Source of the DNA: JALORV01 sp963754065
GTDB lineage: Bacteria; Pseudomonadota; Gammaproteobacteria; Burkholderiales; Burkholderiaceae_F
Assembly: GCA_963754065.1 (NCBI GenBank)
Contig: CAVWFH010000008.1
Location: forward strand, 1 to 64,000
Direction: 5' to 3'
Length of the DNA: 64,000 nucleotides
In this document: in pieces, positions 17,236-26,404 of the stretch
How positions within the stretch are numbered: the first letter of the stretch is position 1
Layout of the letters: the number at the start of each line of letters is the position of its first letter
Notes under the pieces: generated by a model
Told to the model about the DNA's origin: nothing
The model's input: the letters and a program-made list of their open reading frames with translations, nothing else
The model's database searches: none
Translations under genes and position numbers: made by a program

Positions 17236-17894
17236 CACTCTTCCTTCAGGCGTTCGAGATGCCGGATGTCGAGGCTGTCGAACTGCTCGCGGATCTGGAA
17301 CATGAACACGCCAAGGATGATCAGTGCCACCAGCACGTCGAGCGCAATGCCGAGCTCGACCACCATCGGCATGCCGTAGGTCGCGCTCGTCGCGGCGAAG
17401 AACAGCGCGTTTTCCATCGCGAGGAAGCCGATCACCTGCGGAATCGCCTTGGTGCGGGTGATCATCATCAGGAACGACAGCAGCACGCAGGCGAGCGCGA
17501 TGCCGAGCGTGCCGCGCGCGACCGACTGCGACAGTCCGGAGATGGGCAACGCGAGGTTGAAGGAGAAGATGACCAGCACGATGCCGAGCAGCATCGTCGT
17601 GGGAATGTTGATCAGGGTCTCGACATCCCAGCGCACGTTCAGCCGCTCGATCATCCGGTGCAGCAGCCAGGGCATCACGAAGACCTTGAGCACCAGCGTG
17701 ATGCCGGCGGACCAGTACAGGTGCGGCTGGCCGGTGAAGTAGGCCATGGTGGTCGTCGACGCCGCCAGCACGAGGCCCTGCAGCGTGAAAAGATGGATCA
17801 GCGACAGCACGCGACGCTGCGCCAGCAGCCCGAACGACAGCAGCAGCAGAACTGCTGCGAACAGGTTGATGAGCTGAGTGACCAGGCTTGGCAT
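17235..17894 (-). CDS. hydrogenase-4 HyfE-like membrane subunit
   Basis: A 219-residue protein with six or seven hydrophobic segments. The C-terminal half is NuoK-like (GFLAMENALFFAAT, with the buried Glu of NuoK-type subunits) and ends MFQIREQFDSLDIRHLERLKEE, which matches HyfE. The start MPSLVTQLINLFAAVLLLLS lies seven bases after the inferred hyfC stop. It probably takes part in proton or sodium translocation together with the HyfB- and HyfF-like subunits. Confidence 0.88.
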   Translation of the reverse strand: MPSLVTQLINLFAAVLLLLSFGLLAQRRVLSLIHLFTLQGLVLAASTTTMAYFTGQPHLYWSAGITLVLKVFVMPWLLHRMIERLNVRWDVETLINIPTTMLLGIVLVIFSFNLALPISGLSQSVARGTLGIALACVLLSFLMMITRTKAIPQVIGFLAMENALFFAATSATYGMPMVVELGIALDVLVALIILGVFMFQIREQFDSLDIRHLERLKEE

Positions 17895-17900
17895 CGCGCC

Positions 17901-18849
17901 CTAGGCTCCCAAGCAGGAAGTGCACGAGGATGCCGATCACTGCCAGCAGGAAGGCGCCGGCGAGAAACTCGGGCACGCGGAAGATCCGCATCTTGGCGGA
18001 CAAGGTCTCGATCAGTGCCAGCGCTGCGCCGCCGATCGCGAGCTTCAGGATCAGCGCCGGTGCCGCCAGCAGCATGCCGAGCGGATCGTGTCCGTGAGCA
18101 ATGCCCCAGGGAAAGAAGATCGCAAGCCCGATGCTCGAGTAGGCGAAGAGCTTCAGGCTTGCGGCCCATTCGAGAAGTGCCAGATGACGACCCGAGTACT
18201 CGAGGATCATCGCCTCGTGGATCATCGTCAGTTCGAGGTGCGTGGCCGGATTGTCGACCGGCACGCGGGCGTTCTCGGCCAGCGACACCATCGCGAACGC
18301 CACGCCGGCAAAGGCGAGGCTGGGGTAGATCGCGAACTCCTGGTTGGCGATCGTTTCGACGATGTTCGCCAGTGACGTCGACTGCGTGAGGAACGCCGCG
18401 GTGAACAGCACCATCAGCAGCGCAGGTTCGGCGAGGAAGCCGACCAGCATTTCGCGGCGTGCCCCGAGCGTTCCGAACGCGGTGCCGATGTCCATCGCGG
18501 CCAGCGCGATGAAGACCCGTGCCAGCGCGAACAGGCCCACCAGCGCGATGGCGTCGGCGGCCGGAGCGAGCAGCAGGTCGGTCGACAGGCTGGGCACGAT
18601 GCTGCAGGCGAGGACCATCGCGCCGAAGATGATGTAGGGCGCGATGCGGAACAGCGGACTCGCGTTCTCGGCGACGACCGACTCCTTCCAGAAGAGCTTG
18701 TGCAGCGTTCGGTACGGCAGTAGCAGCGGCGGAGCACTTTTGTTCTGCAGCCAGGCGCGGCACTGGTTGACCCAACCGGTGAGCAAGGGCGCGCCGAGCA
18801 CCGCGAGCAGGATCGCGAGCACCTGGGCCATGACGCTGTAGACGGTCAT
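17901..18849 (-). CDS. hydrogenase-4 HyfC-like / NuoH-like membrane subunit (frame break at 3' end)
   Basis: The membrane anchor that links the peripheral arm to the antiporter subunits, NuoH-like. The start MTVYSVMAQVLAILLAVLGAP overlaps the hyfB-like stop as ATGA. Characteristic stretches are NQCRAWLQNKSAPP, PYRTLHKLFWKESVV and ENARVPVDNPATHLELTMIHEAM, which holds the family Glu-rich loop. As given, the frame does not stop and reads on through hyfE. Removing one G from the GGG near 17908 creates a TAG at 17901-17903, giving 315 residues, the normal HyfC length. Confidence 0.85.
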
Positions 18850-20865
18850 CGGAACACCAGCACCAGCATCACGAGCAGCGTGACGAAGCTGTACATCAGG
18901 TAGGTCGAGATCCGGCCCTGCTGCAGCATTCCGACCAGGCGCGACGTCGCCTCGGTCAGGCGCGCTACCGGCAGGTACAGCCAGTGCCAGAAGTGATCGC
19001 CCGCGGCGAGGTGGTAGTAGGGCTGCTTGTCGAACGGAGTCGGCAGGTGCCGCTCGATGCGGAAGAAGGGTTCGAACACCTGGCGGATCGGCTGCCCGAA
19101 GCCCTCGGCCGTGTCCTGCATGCGCGCAGTCTGCAGCGGGTAGCCGCAGTCCCACGGGGCGGCGCGCCGCACGCGACCGTGGTAGAGCCAGCGCACGAGC
19201 ACGAACGCGAGTGCGAAACTCGTTGCCATCAGCAGCAGGAACAGCAACGGGCTGTAGCTGGCGCGGTCCGGGTCGACCGGAGCGAGGATGAGCCACCCGT
19301 GGGCCGCCACCTGCGGGCCGATGCCGTCGCCGACCAGGGTCCGTGTGACCGGGTCGATCAGCGCAATGACCTGGGCGGGGAACAGGCCGAGCGCGACACA
19401 GCCGATCGCGAGCCACACGAGTCCCGCCCGCTCCCACGAGACTGCGTCGTGCGAGGCCGCGAGCCGAGCCTCGCGTGGCTGGCCCAGGAAGATCACGCCG
19501 AAGAACTTCACCATCACGTAGCCGCCGATCGCGGCGACCAGCGCGATACCGGCCGCGACGACGGGCACGAGGTTATTGACGAACGTGCTCTTGAGGCCGA
19601 GCGTGAAGAGGAAACTCTGCAGCAGCAGCCATTCGGACACGAAGCCGTTCAGCGGCGGCAGGCCGGCCGCGGCCAGCGCGCCCGCGAGCGAGAGCCAGCC
19701 GACCCACGGCATGAAGCGCAGCAGGCCGCCGAGCTTGCCGAGGTTCCGCTCGCCCGTGGCGTGCAGCACGGCGCCGGTGCCGAGGAAGAGCAGGCTCTTG
19801 AAGAACGCGTGGTTGAGCGCGTGATAGAGCACGGCGGTGAGCGCGAGGGCCGCCATCGGTGCCATGCCGTAACTGACGAACAGCAGTGCCAGTCCGATGC
19901 CGACGACGAGCAACCCGATGTTCTCGATCGACGAGTAGGCCAGCAGACGCTTCATGTCCGTCTGGATCGCCGCGAAGACCACGCCGAAGAGCGCCGTCAC
20001 CAGCCCGATCGCCAGCGCCAGTACGCCCCACCACCAGAGTTGGGTCTGCAGCACTTCGAATCCGATGCGCAGCAGTCCATAGATGGCGGTCTTCAGCATG
20101 ACCCCGCTCATCAGGGCCGACACCGGCGAGGGCGCTGCCGGGTGCGCTTCGGGCAGCCAGATGTGCAGCGGAACGATGCCCGCCTTGGCACCAAAGCCGA
20201 AGAACGCCAGCAGGAATGCGACCGAGGCCCAGAACGGCGTCAGCTCCTGGGCGCGCATGTTGGCGAAGGTGTAGTCCCCGGTGTTGGCTTGCAGCACCCC
20301 GAAGCAGAGCAGGATCGCCAGCGCCCCGATGTGCGCGATGAGCAGGTACAGGTAGCCGGCGCGGCGGATCTCCGGAATGACATGGTTGGCCGTCACCAGG
20401 AAGAACGACGACAGCGCCATCAGCTCCCACATCACCATGAAGACATAGGCGTCGTCGGCCAGCAGCACCATCGCCATGCTGGCGAGGAACAGGTGATAGA
20501 GCAGGCACAGCAACCCCGGCGGTGTGCCTTCGCCCTTGCGGAAGTAGCCCGAAGCAAAGGCCGAGACGCCGGCGCTGGCACTGCCGAGGACCAGCAGGAA
20601 GAAGGCCGACAGCGGGTCGAGCCGAAGGTGAAACGGCAGGCCCGGCAGGCCCAGCGGCAGCACGGCGGTTTCGGGCTGTGCCGCGCACGGCGATCGCGGC
20701 ACAGACGGCAACGGTAACGCTGACCAGCGCGCCCAGTGGAAACAGGATGCGCGCTACGACATAGAAGCCGTGCGGCCGCACCATGCCCGCCGCGCCGATG
20801 GCGATCCACGCGGCGATCGCGGCCAGCAGCCAGTCGATGGCGAGCCAGTCGGCCGGGGCAGTCAC
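18846..20865 (-). CDS. hydrogenase-4 HyfB-like proton-pumping membrane subunit (one frame break)
   Basis: The large NuoL-like antiporter subunit of about 672 residues when rejoined. The GTG start at 20865 overlaps the stop of the regulator gene as GTGA, showing tight coupling. The N-terminal segment (WLLAAIAAWIAIGAAG, then VTVAVCAAIAVRG) is in another frame from the rest. One extra base near 20680 accounts for this. Family signatures include GFGAKAGIVPLHIWLPEAHPA, KRLLAYSSIENIGLL and LYHALNHAFFKSLLFLGTGA. The C-terminal part (PWDCGYPL, FDKQPYYHLAAGDHFWHW) is that of HyfB-type proteins. Confidence 0.87.
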
Positions 20866-21092
20866 GGCTTGTGTGTCCGGCGCCGGTTGCCCGCCTGCTT
20901 GGACGCGACGATCAGCCACTGCGGCAGCGGGCGGCTGCCCGAGTGCTCGATGATGTATTCGCGGATCAGCTGCCGCACGACCTGCGACGGCGTCAGGTCG
21001 TGCTCCGCGCAGATCTGCTCGAACATCGCCTTCTTGCGCGGATCGAGCAGCAGCGTCAGGCGTGCGGTCTTGGATTCTGTCTTGGCAGGCAT
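20862..21092 (-). CDS. ribbon-helix-helix regulator heading the hyf-like operon
   Basis: A 76-residue protein. Residues 10-20 (ARLTLLLDPRK) fit the DNA-contacting beta strand. They are followed by helix A (KAMFEQICAEHDL) and helix B (TPSQVVRQLIREYI), which is the ribbon-helix-helix (CopG/Arc) pattern. The C-terminal 25 residues are basic and probably disordered. It overlaps the hyfB-like start by four bases. As the first gene of the operon, with a CATATG palindrome 27-43 bases upstream, it is a good candidate for an autoregulator. No toxin gene is next to it. Confidence 0.75.
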   Translation of the reverse strand: MPAKTESKTARLTLLLDPRKKAMFEQICAEHDLTPSQVVRQLIREYIIEHSGSRPLPQWLIVASKQAGNRRRTHKP

Positions 21093-21118
21093 CGCGGGCC
21101 AGGGGGCCGTCAGGTGCT

Positions 21119-21135
21119 CATATGTTAATCATATG
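21119..21135 (-). promoter_or_regulatory. CATATG-N5-CATATG operator candidate overlapping a -10 box
   Basis: Two CATATG hexamers 11 bases apart (one DNA turn) form an AT-rich palindrome in a GC-rich region, 27 bases upstream of the regulator start. On the coding strand it includes TATGAT, five of six matches to a -10 box, which would start the mRNA near 21121. Two half-sites one turn apart are what a pair of ribbon-helix-helix dimers would need. No good -35 box is present, which suggests that an activator is required. Confidence 0.55.
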
Positions 21136-21214
21136 TGCATCAAAAGCGAATGCTGGAATTGTCGCCGACTGACTGGCGATTGAAAGCGATGAATGCCGCG
21201 CGATGTACCTGCGT

Positions 21215-21228
21215 TTGATCGCGGTCAA
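21215..21228 (-). promoter_or_regulatory. FNR/Anr-like box upstream of the hyf-like operon
   Basis: TTGATCGCGGTCAA matches the FNR/Anr/Dnr consensus TTGAT-N4-ATCAA at nine of ten defined positions. It lies 123-136 bases upstream of the regulator start, in the metG-hyf spacer. If the start of transcription is near 21121, the site is centred near -100, a position used by class I activators. A different start would place it at -41.5. It points to control by oxygen limitation or nitric oxide. Confidence 0.5.
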
Positions 21229-21324
21229 GCCGCGGCAGTGCACGAGGCAGATGCCGCGGCGGTGATCGCCCTGCATGGGAACTCAGGTGGCCCGCTGACG
21301 CGCGGCCATCGGGCAGACGTGCTC

Positions 21325-21348
21325 CGCCCCAGGCGCGCGCCTGGGGCG
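21325..21348 (-). terminator. perfect hairpin downstream of metG
   Basis: The 24 bases starting CGCCCCAGGCGC are a perfect palindrome (12-base stem) beginning 18 bases after the metG stop codon. No T-run follows, so it may be a weak or Rho-assisted terminator that separates metG from the hyf-like operon on the same strand. Confidence 0.5.
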
Positions 21349-21366
21349 TCCGTCAGGCGGAGAGGG

Positions 21367-23446
21367 CTACTTGACGCGCATGCCGGGCTGCGCGCCCGGA
21401 TTCGGATCGAGCAGGAAGATCCCGGGGTTGGCTTTCTCGTCTGCGTGGCTGGCGGCGAGCACCATGCCTTCGCTGACGCCGAACTTCATCTTGCGTGGCG
21501 CGAGATTCGCGACCAGCACCGTGAGCCGTCCGACCAGATCCTCCGGCCGGTAGGCCGACTTGATCCCCGAGAAGACGGTGCGCTCGCGCCCTTCGCCGGC
21601 GTCGAGCGTCAGCTTGAGCAGCTTGTCGCTGCCCTCGACGTGCGACGCGGTGACGATCTTCGCGATGCGGAAGTCGAGCTTGGCGAAGTCGTCGATCGTG
21701 ATGGTGTCGGCGATGGCAGCGCCACCCGGCAGGGGCTTGGCCGGCTCGGCCTCGGCGGGTGCTTCGAACAGGGCGTCGATCTGCTTGGTTTCCACGCGGG
21801 TCATCAGGTGCTTGTAAGGGGCGATGTGGTCAGGTGTGGTCGTGAGATCCGACCACGCAAACGGCCGATTCATGCCGAAGAGCTCTCGTGCGACGCGTTC
21901 GGACGTCGCAGGCAGGATCGGCGTCAGGTAAATCGTCAGCACGCGGAAGCAGCGCAGCACATCGCTGCAGACGCCTTGCAGCAGGTCGCGGCTCGCCGGG
22001 TCCTTGGCGAGTTCCCACGGTTTCATGCGGTCGAAGTGCTCGTTGGCGTAGTCGGCGATGCGCATGACCTCGCGCAGCGCCTTGCCGAGCTCGCGCTGGT
22101 CGAGCTGTGCGGCGATGTCATCGCTGGATGCCAGTGCCACGGCCAGGCTGCCGGTGGAAGCATCATCGGACGGGGCAAGGCGGCCGTCGAACAGGCGGAC
22201 CAGGAAGCTCGCCGCCCGGCTGGCGATGTTGACGTACTTGCCGATCAGGTCACTGTTGACCCGCTGCATGAAGTCGTCGGGATTGAACTCGATATCTTCG
22301 ACGTGCCCGTTGAGCTTGGCCGCCACGTAGTAGCGAAACCACTCAGGGTTCATGCCGAGTTCGATATAGCGCAGCGGGTCGATACCCGTGCCGCGGCTCT
22401 TGCTCATCTTCTCGCCGCTGGCGGTGATGAAGCCATGCACGTAAATGTTGTCGGGCACCTTGCGGCCGGAGAATTGCAGCATCGCCGGCCAGAACAGCGT
22501 GTGGTGATAGATGATGTCCTTGCCGACGAAGTGGATCTGCTCTACGTCTGGCGCGGTGACAAATTCGTCGAAGCTCCGCGACTCGCCGTTGGCCTTTGCC
22601 TTGCCGCTCGCGAAGTAGTCCTTGAGCGACGCCAGGTAGCCGATCGGTGCGTCGAACCAGACATAGAAGAACTTGTCTGCTGCGTCCGGAATGGGGATGC
22701 CGAAAAAGGGCGCGTCGCGCGAGATGTCCCAGTCGGCCAGACCCTTGCCGTCCGGTCCGAGCCACTCCTGCGTCTTGGCATAGACCTCCGGCTGCAGGTG
22801 CGCCTCGCCGCGCCGGTTGCGGCCCGAGGTCCATGCACGCAGGAACTCGACACAGCGTGGATCGGCCAGGCGGAAGAAGTAGTGCTCTGAACTGCGCAGT
22901 TCCGGCCGCGCGCCGGTCAGCACCGAATAAGGTTCAATCAGGTCCGTTGGCGCATAGGTCGAGCCGCACACCTCGCAGTAGTCGCCATTTTGATCCTTCG
23001 CGCCACACTTCGGGACAGGTGCCCTTGATGTAGCGGTCGGGCAGGAACATGCCCTTCACGGGATCGTAGAACTGCTCGATCGTCCGCGTGTCGATGAGGC
23101 CGTCGGACTTCAGGGCGCGATAGATCGACTGCGACAGCTCGACGTTCTCGGGCGAATCGGTCGTGTGCCAGTGGTCGAAGCCGATGTGGAAGCCGTCGAG
23201 GTAACGCGGCCGCGTGGCGCGCACATCGGCGATGAACTGCTGTGGTGTCTTTCCGGCTCGCTCGGCCGCAATCATGATCGGCGCGCCGTGCGCGTCTTCA
23301 GCGCCGACGAAGTGAACGGCGTGGCCGCGCATCTTCTGGAAACGCACCCAGATGTCGGCCTGGATGTACTCCATGATGTGGCCCACGTGGAGCGGGCCGT
23401 TGGCGTAGGGCAGGGCGGTGGTGACAAAGAGGCTGCGGCGGGTCAT
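21367..23446 (-). CDS. metG: methionine--tRNA ligase (one frame break)
   Basis: Class I synthetase that charges tRNA-Met. The HIGH-type site is LHVGH (residues 19-23), and the second signature is in SGEKMSKSRG. A zinc-knuckle region follows the frame break, CPKCGAK...YCEVCGS. The C-terminus has the Trbp111/EMAP-like tRNA-binding domain (FAKLDFRIAKIV...LVANLAPRKMKFGVSEGMVL) used for dimerisation. One extra C at 23011 (an extra G on the coding strand, CCC[G]AAG) breaks the frame within the zinc knuckle. The rejoined length of about 692 residues is normal. Divergent from apbC. Confidence 0.94.
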
Positions 23447-23699
23447 GGCTTCAAGGCTCCGATGTGCATAGTGCCGCGAGTGCGATCGCGGCGGGCTGTC
23501 AGTACGACAGCGGGCACATTCGTGCGGGCACGCGGCCGCCGACCTCGAGGGTCGGAGGAATCAGCAGGCGGGGCCGGCGTGTTGTATTCGTCATGGTGCG
23601 GCAGGCTCGAAGAGAGGGCATTCTATCAAGGGGGTCTTGAGGCGAGGCGGTCCGCTAGACTGACCAGCTTGATTCATTGCACAGCCAGGACGTTCCACC

Positions 23700-24785
23700 A
23701 TGGCCATCAGCATTGACCGCGTCAATCAGGTGCTCGCGGGCATCATCGATCCCAACACCGGCAAGGACCTCGTCAGTTCCCGCTCGGCGCGCAACATCCG
23801 CCTCGAGGGCGACGATGTAAGCGTCGACGTCGAACTCGGCTATCCGGCTGCGAGCCAGATCGCCCCGATGCGCCGGGCGGTGATCGAAGCGCTGAAGGGT
23901 GCCGGTGCGGCCAACGTCAGCGCCAACGTCACGATGAAGATCGTGGCGCATGCCGTGCAGCGCGGCCTCAAGGTCATGCCCAACGTCAAGAACATCATTG
24001 CAGTGGCCTCGGGCAAGGGCGGGGTTGGCAAGAGCACGGTTGCTGCCAACCTGGCGCTCGCGCTGGCTGCCGAGGGCGCGCGCGTCGGCGTGCTCGACGC
24101 CGACATCTACGGTCCCAGCCAGCCCACGATGCTGGGCATCTCGGGCCGGCCGGAATCGGCCGATGGGCAGACCATCGAGCCGATGGAAAATCACGGTTTG
24201 CAGATGAGTTCCATCGGCCTGATGATCGACGAGGATCAGCCCATGGTCTGGCGCGGGCCGATGGTGACGCAGGCGCTGCAGCAACTGCTGGGGCAGACAA
24301 ACTGGCACGACCTCGACTACCTCGTCGTCGACATGCCGCCCGGCACCGGCGACATCCAGCTCACGCTGGCGCAGCAGGTGCCGGTGACCGGCGCCGTCAT
24401 CGTGACCACGCCGCAGGACATCGCGCTGATGGATGCGAAGAAGGGACTCAAGATGTTCGAGAAGGTCGGCATCCCGATCCTCGGCATCGTCGAGAACATG
24501 GCCGTGCACATCTGTTCCAACTGCGGCCATGCCGAACACATCTTCGGTGCCGACGGCGGCAGGAAGATGGCCGAGCAGTACGAGGTCGAGTACCTCGGCA
24601 GCCTGCCGCTCGATATCCGCATCCGCGAGCAGGCGGACTCGGGACGGCCGACCGTCGTCGCCGAACCCGACAGTTCGATCACGGAGACCTACAAGGCCAT
24701 CGCGCGCAAGGTCGCCGTGCGCATTGCCGAGAAGGCGAAGGACATGTCGCTCAAAATGCCGACGATCAAGGTGTCCAACACCTGA
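23700..24785 (+). CDS. apbC: iron-sulfur cluster carrier ATPase ApbC/Mrp
   Basis: A 361-residue P-loop ATPase that binds and transfers [4Fe-4S] clusters to apoproteins. The N-terminal MIP18/DUF59-like domain (about 1-90, IDPNTGKDLV) is followed by the deviant Walker A GKGGVGKST, the switch DADIYGPSQPTMLG and VVDMPPGTGD. The cluster-binding CxxC is in HICSNCGHAEHIFG (near residues 270-280). A hairpin follows the stop. The metG-apbC divergent pair is common in proteobacteria. No frame break. Confidence 0.93.
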   Translation: MAISIDRVNQVLAGIIDPNTGKDLVSSRSARNIRLEGDDVSVDVELGYPAASQIAPMRRAVIEALKGAGAANVSANVTMKIVAHAVQRGLKVMPNVKNIIAVASGKGGVGKSTVAANLALALAAEGARVGVLDADIYGPSQPTMLGISGRPESADGQTIEPMENHGLQMSSIGLMIDEDQPMVWRGPMVTQALQQLLGQTNWHDLDYLVVDMPPGTGDIQLTLAQQVPVTGAVIVTTPQDIALMDAKKGLKMFEKVGIPILGIVENMAVHICSNCGHAEHIFGADGGRKMAEQYEVEYLGSLPLDIRIREQADSGRPTVVAEPDSSITETYKAIARKVAVRIAEKAKDMSLKMPTIKVSNT

Positions 24786-24800
24786 GGACATCGGCGCAAA

Positions 24801-24819
24801 GGCCGGCACATTTCCGGCC
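24801..24819 (+). terminator. GGCCGG/CCGGCC hairpin after apbC
   Basis: A six-base GC stem with a seven-base loop begins 15 bases after the apbC stop. No T-run follows, so termination is only a guess. Confidence 0.3.
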
Positions 24820-24884
24820 GCGTGGACCGAGGACGAATTGAGCCAACCCGCATTGTCCGACGCGGGCGGCCCTGACAGCCTTGC

Positions 24885-26051
24885 TTAGCGGCCGATGCCG
24901 GCGGCGATGATGCCGGTCACGATGACCGAGGTGATGGTGACCGTGGCAAAACCTGCCACCACCATCCGCGGCAGGATTTCCGCTTCGATGGCCTTGACCT
25001 CCTCTTCCGTCTCACCGACGGCCTTGGCGGCCTCCTGACTCAACAGCAGCGTTCCCGGGAATCCATACAGGGCAGTAAGTCCGATGCCAATCGACATGGC
25101 GGCGCTGAACCCAAACAACTTTCCAACGAGCACAGCAGCAGCGACGATTCCCGCCACGCCCACGACGAAGGCAATGGCCAGAGGCAAGGCGAGCGCCCGC
25201 AGGTCGTCAAGCGTCACCGTCGCGAGTGGGCCGAACACCAGGATGAGGACGGCGGTGATCATCAGGCCATAGGCGTCGATACCGCTGAGGACGGACGGTT
25301 TGAAGATACGCGCCCAGCGCAGCAGGACGCCCAGAATCAGAGCGACGACGAAAGTGTTGAGGTTGCCATTGGTGATGTCGCTGATGAAGCGCGCAACGAC
25401 CACCGTGACGCCGACCACGAAGAGCGTGCCCACGGTGGACTGGAAGGCGGCGGGAAGCCGGATCTTGGTCTCGGCGCCTGCCTTTTCTTCCTGGACCGGA
25501 GCGAGGTTGCCCGCGCGGTACTCGTCCCTGAGCCGCAGCGCTTCCTTGCGCAGGATGACCGACGTCAGCGGAAATCCGACCAGGCCCTGGAGCGCCGCGA
25601 TGAGGACGGGAAACACGGCAACCGTCGCCAGGCCCACGGCCAATGCCGCTTCCTGAATGATGACGACGGATACGGTGCCTCCGCTGATGGCACCGATGGC
25701 GGCGATGACGTAGTCCGATCCCTTGAAGATCGAACCGACAAAGAACAGCGCAGCCGCGACGCCGCCGACGGCGCCGATGCCCGTAAGGACCGTCCGCCAC
25801 TGCTTGATGAAGTCGTCGATGCTGATGACGGTACCGAGGTGGACGATGACGAATCCGACCACGACCCCGGCAAACGCCAGCAACGAAGAACTGGTCAGCA
25901 GATCGGGCGGGAACAACCCGGTCAGGAAGCCGACGAGGAAGATGAGCGAGGCGACGAACAGGGACGAGACGAGCCCCTTGGACTTCGCGGACAGAAATTC
26001 GCTCACGGTCCAGATGGCCATGATGACGGTGAATGCCAGTACCGGGTTCAT
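24885..26051 (-). CDS. unidentified multi-pass membrane protein, transporter-like
   Basis: A 388-residue protein with ten or more hydrophobic segments. The start MNPVLAFTVIMAIWTVSEFL is preceded by a good GAGGAA ribosome site; a longer reading from 26111 is not needed. Glycine-rich stretches inside membrane segments (IGAISGGTVSVVIIQEAALAVG and ISGGTVS) and the two-half layout recall sodium/glutamate (GltS-like) or related anion transporters, but I do not recognise the exact family. A short cytoplasmic loop with KEALRLRDEYRAG separates the halves. Convergent with apbC. Confidence 0.65.
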   Translation of the reverse strand: MNPVLAFTVIMAIWTVSEFLSAKSKGLVSSLFVASLIFLVGFLTGLFPPDLLTSSSLLAFAGVVVGFVIVHLGTVISIDDFIKQWRTVLTGIGAVGGVAAALFFVGSIFKGSDYVIAAIGAISGGTVSVVIIQEAALAVGLATVAVFPVLIAALQGLVGFPLTSVILRKEALRLRDEYRAGNLAPVQEEKAGAETKIRLPAAFQSTVGTLFVVGVTVVVARFISDITNGNLNTFVVALILGVLLRWARIFKPSVLSGIDAYGLMITAVLILVFGPLATVTLDDLRALALPLAIAFVVGVAGIVAAAVLVGKLFGFSAAMSIGIGLTALYGFPGTLLLSQEAAKAVGETEEEVKAIEAEILPRMVVAGFATVTITSVIVTGIIAAGIGR

Positions 26052-26269
26052 CGATTCCTCACAGTTGTCGTGCAATGGAAAGTGGTCGCGCGGCAGTGAC
26101 GCCCGGGTCACTCAGGCCGGGCATGTTAACTGACCGCCTGCGGTGATCCTTCCGGGGCTGCGAATGCTGGTAGCAGGCCCGCAACGGGTGCGCCAGAATT
26201 GCCCGGGAGCGACTGGATCCCTTGACAGGCCCGCCGCAACTCTGGTCGCGAATCTGAACAGAGGCGCAG

Positions 26270-26370
26270 ATGAACATCACACTTGCAGCAGCGCAGAAGC
26301 AGTTCGTCGACGCTCAGGTCAAACAAGCTCTCAGAGGAAGTCGAAACGAATCCGCGGCGTCGTTGCCAAC
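26270..26370 (+). pseudogene. parD-like antitoxin remnant
   Basis: After a GAGG ribosome site, an ATG opens MNITLAAAQKQFVDAQVKQ, which matches the N-terminus of ParD antitoxins (MNxSLTxxxxxFVxxQVxSG). The next codons GSRNESA resemble the following ParD turn. After that the reading no longer matches, and no ParE toxin follows. It is either a decayed fragment or a chance likeness. The rest of the 353-base spacer (26052-26404) holds nothing I can identify. Confidence 0.35.
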
Positions 26371-26404
26371 GGTGCGGCTGAATCCTGGCCGAATGTTCAC
26401 GAGC

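Noticed and set aside
15778..19437. A single 1219-codon open frame spanning hyfC, hyfE and hyfF
   Set aside because: It joins hyfC and hyfF only because an extra base removes the hyfC stop. The middle part reads hyfE out of frame and has no family likeness.
13703..20865. Formate hydrogenlyase or true [NiFe]-hydrogenase
   Set aside because: All four nickel-binding cysteines are replaced, and no maturation or formate dehydrogenase genes are present.
20862..21092. Antitoxin of a type II toxin-antitoxin pair
   Set aside because: The ribbon-helix-helix fold fits, but the adjacent overlapping gene is hyfB, not a toxin.
23637..23661. Sigma-70 promoter for apbC (TTGAGG ... TAGACT)
   Set aside because: The spacing between the hexamers is only 13 bases, too short for a standard promoter.
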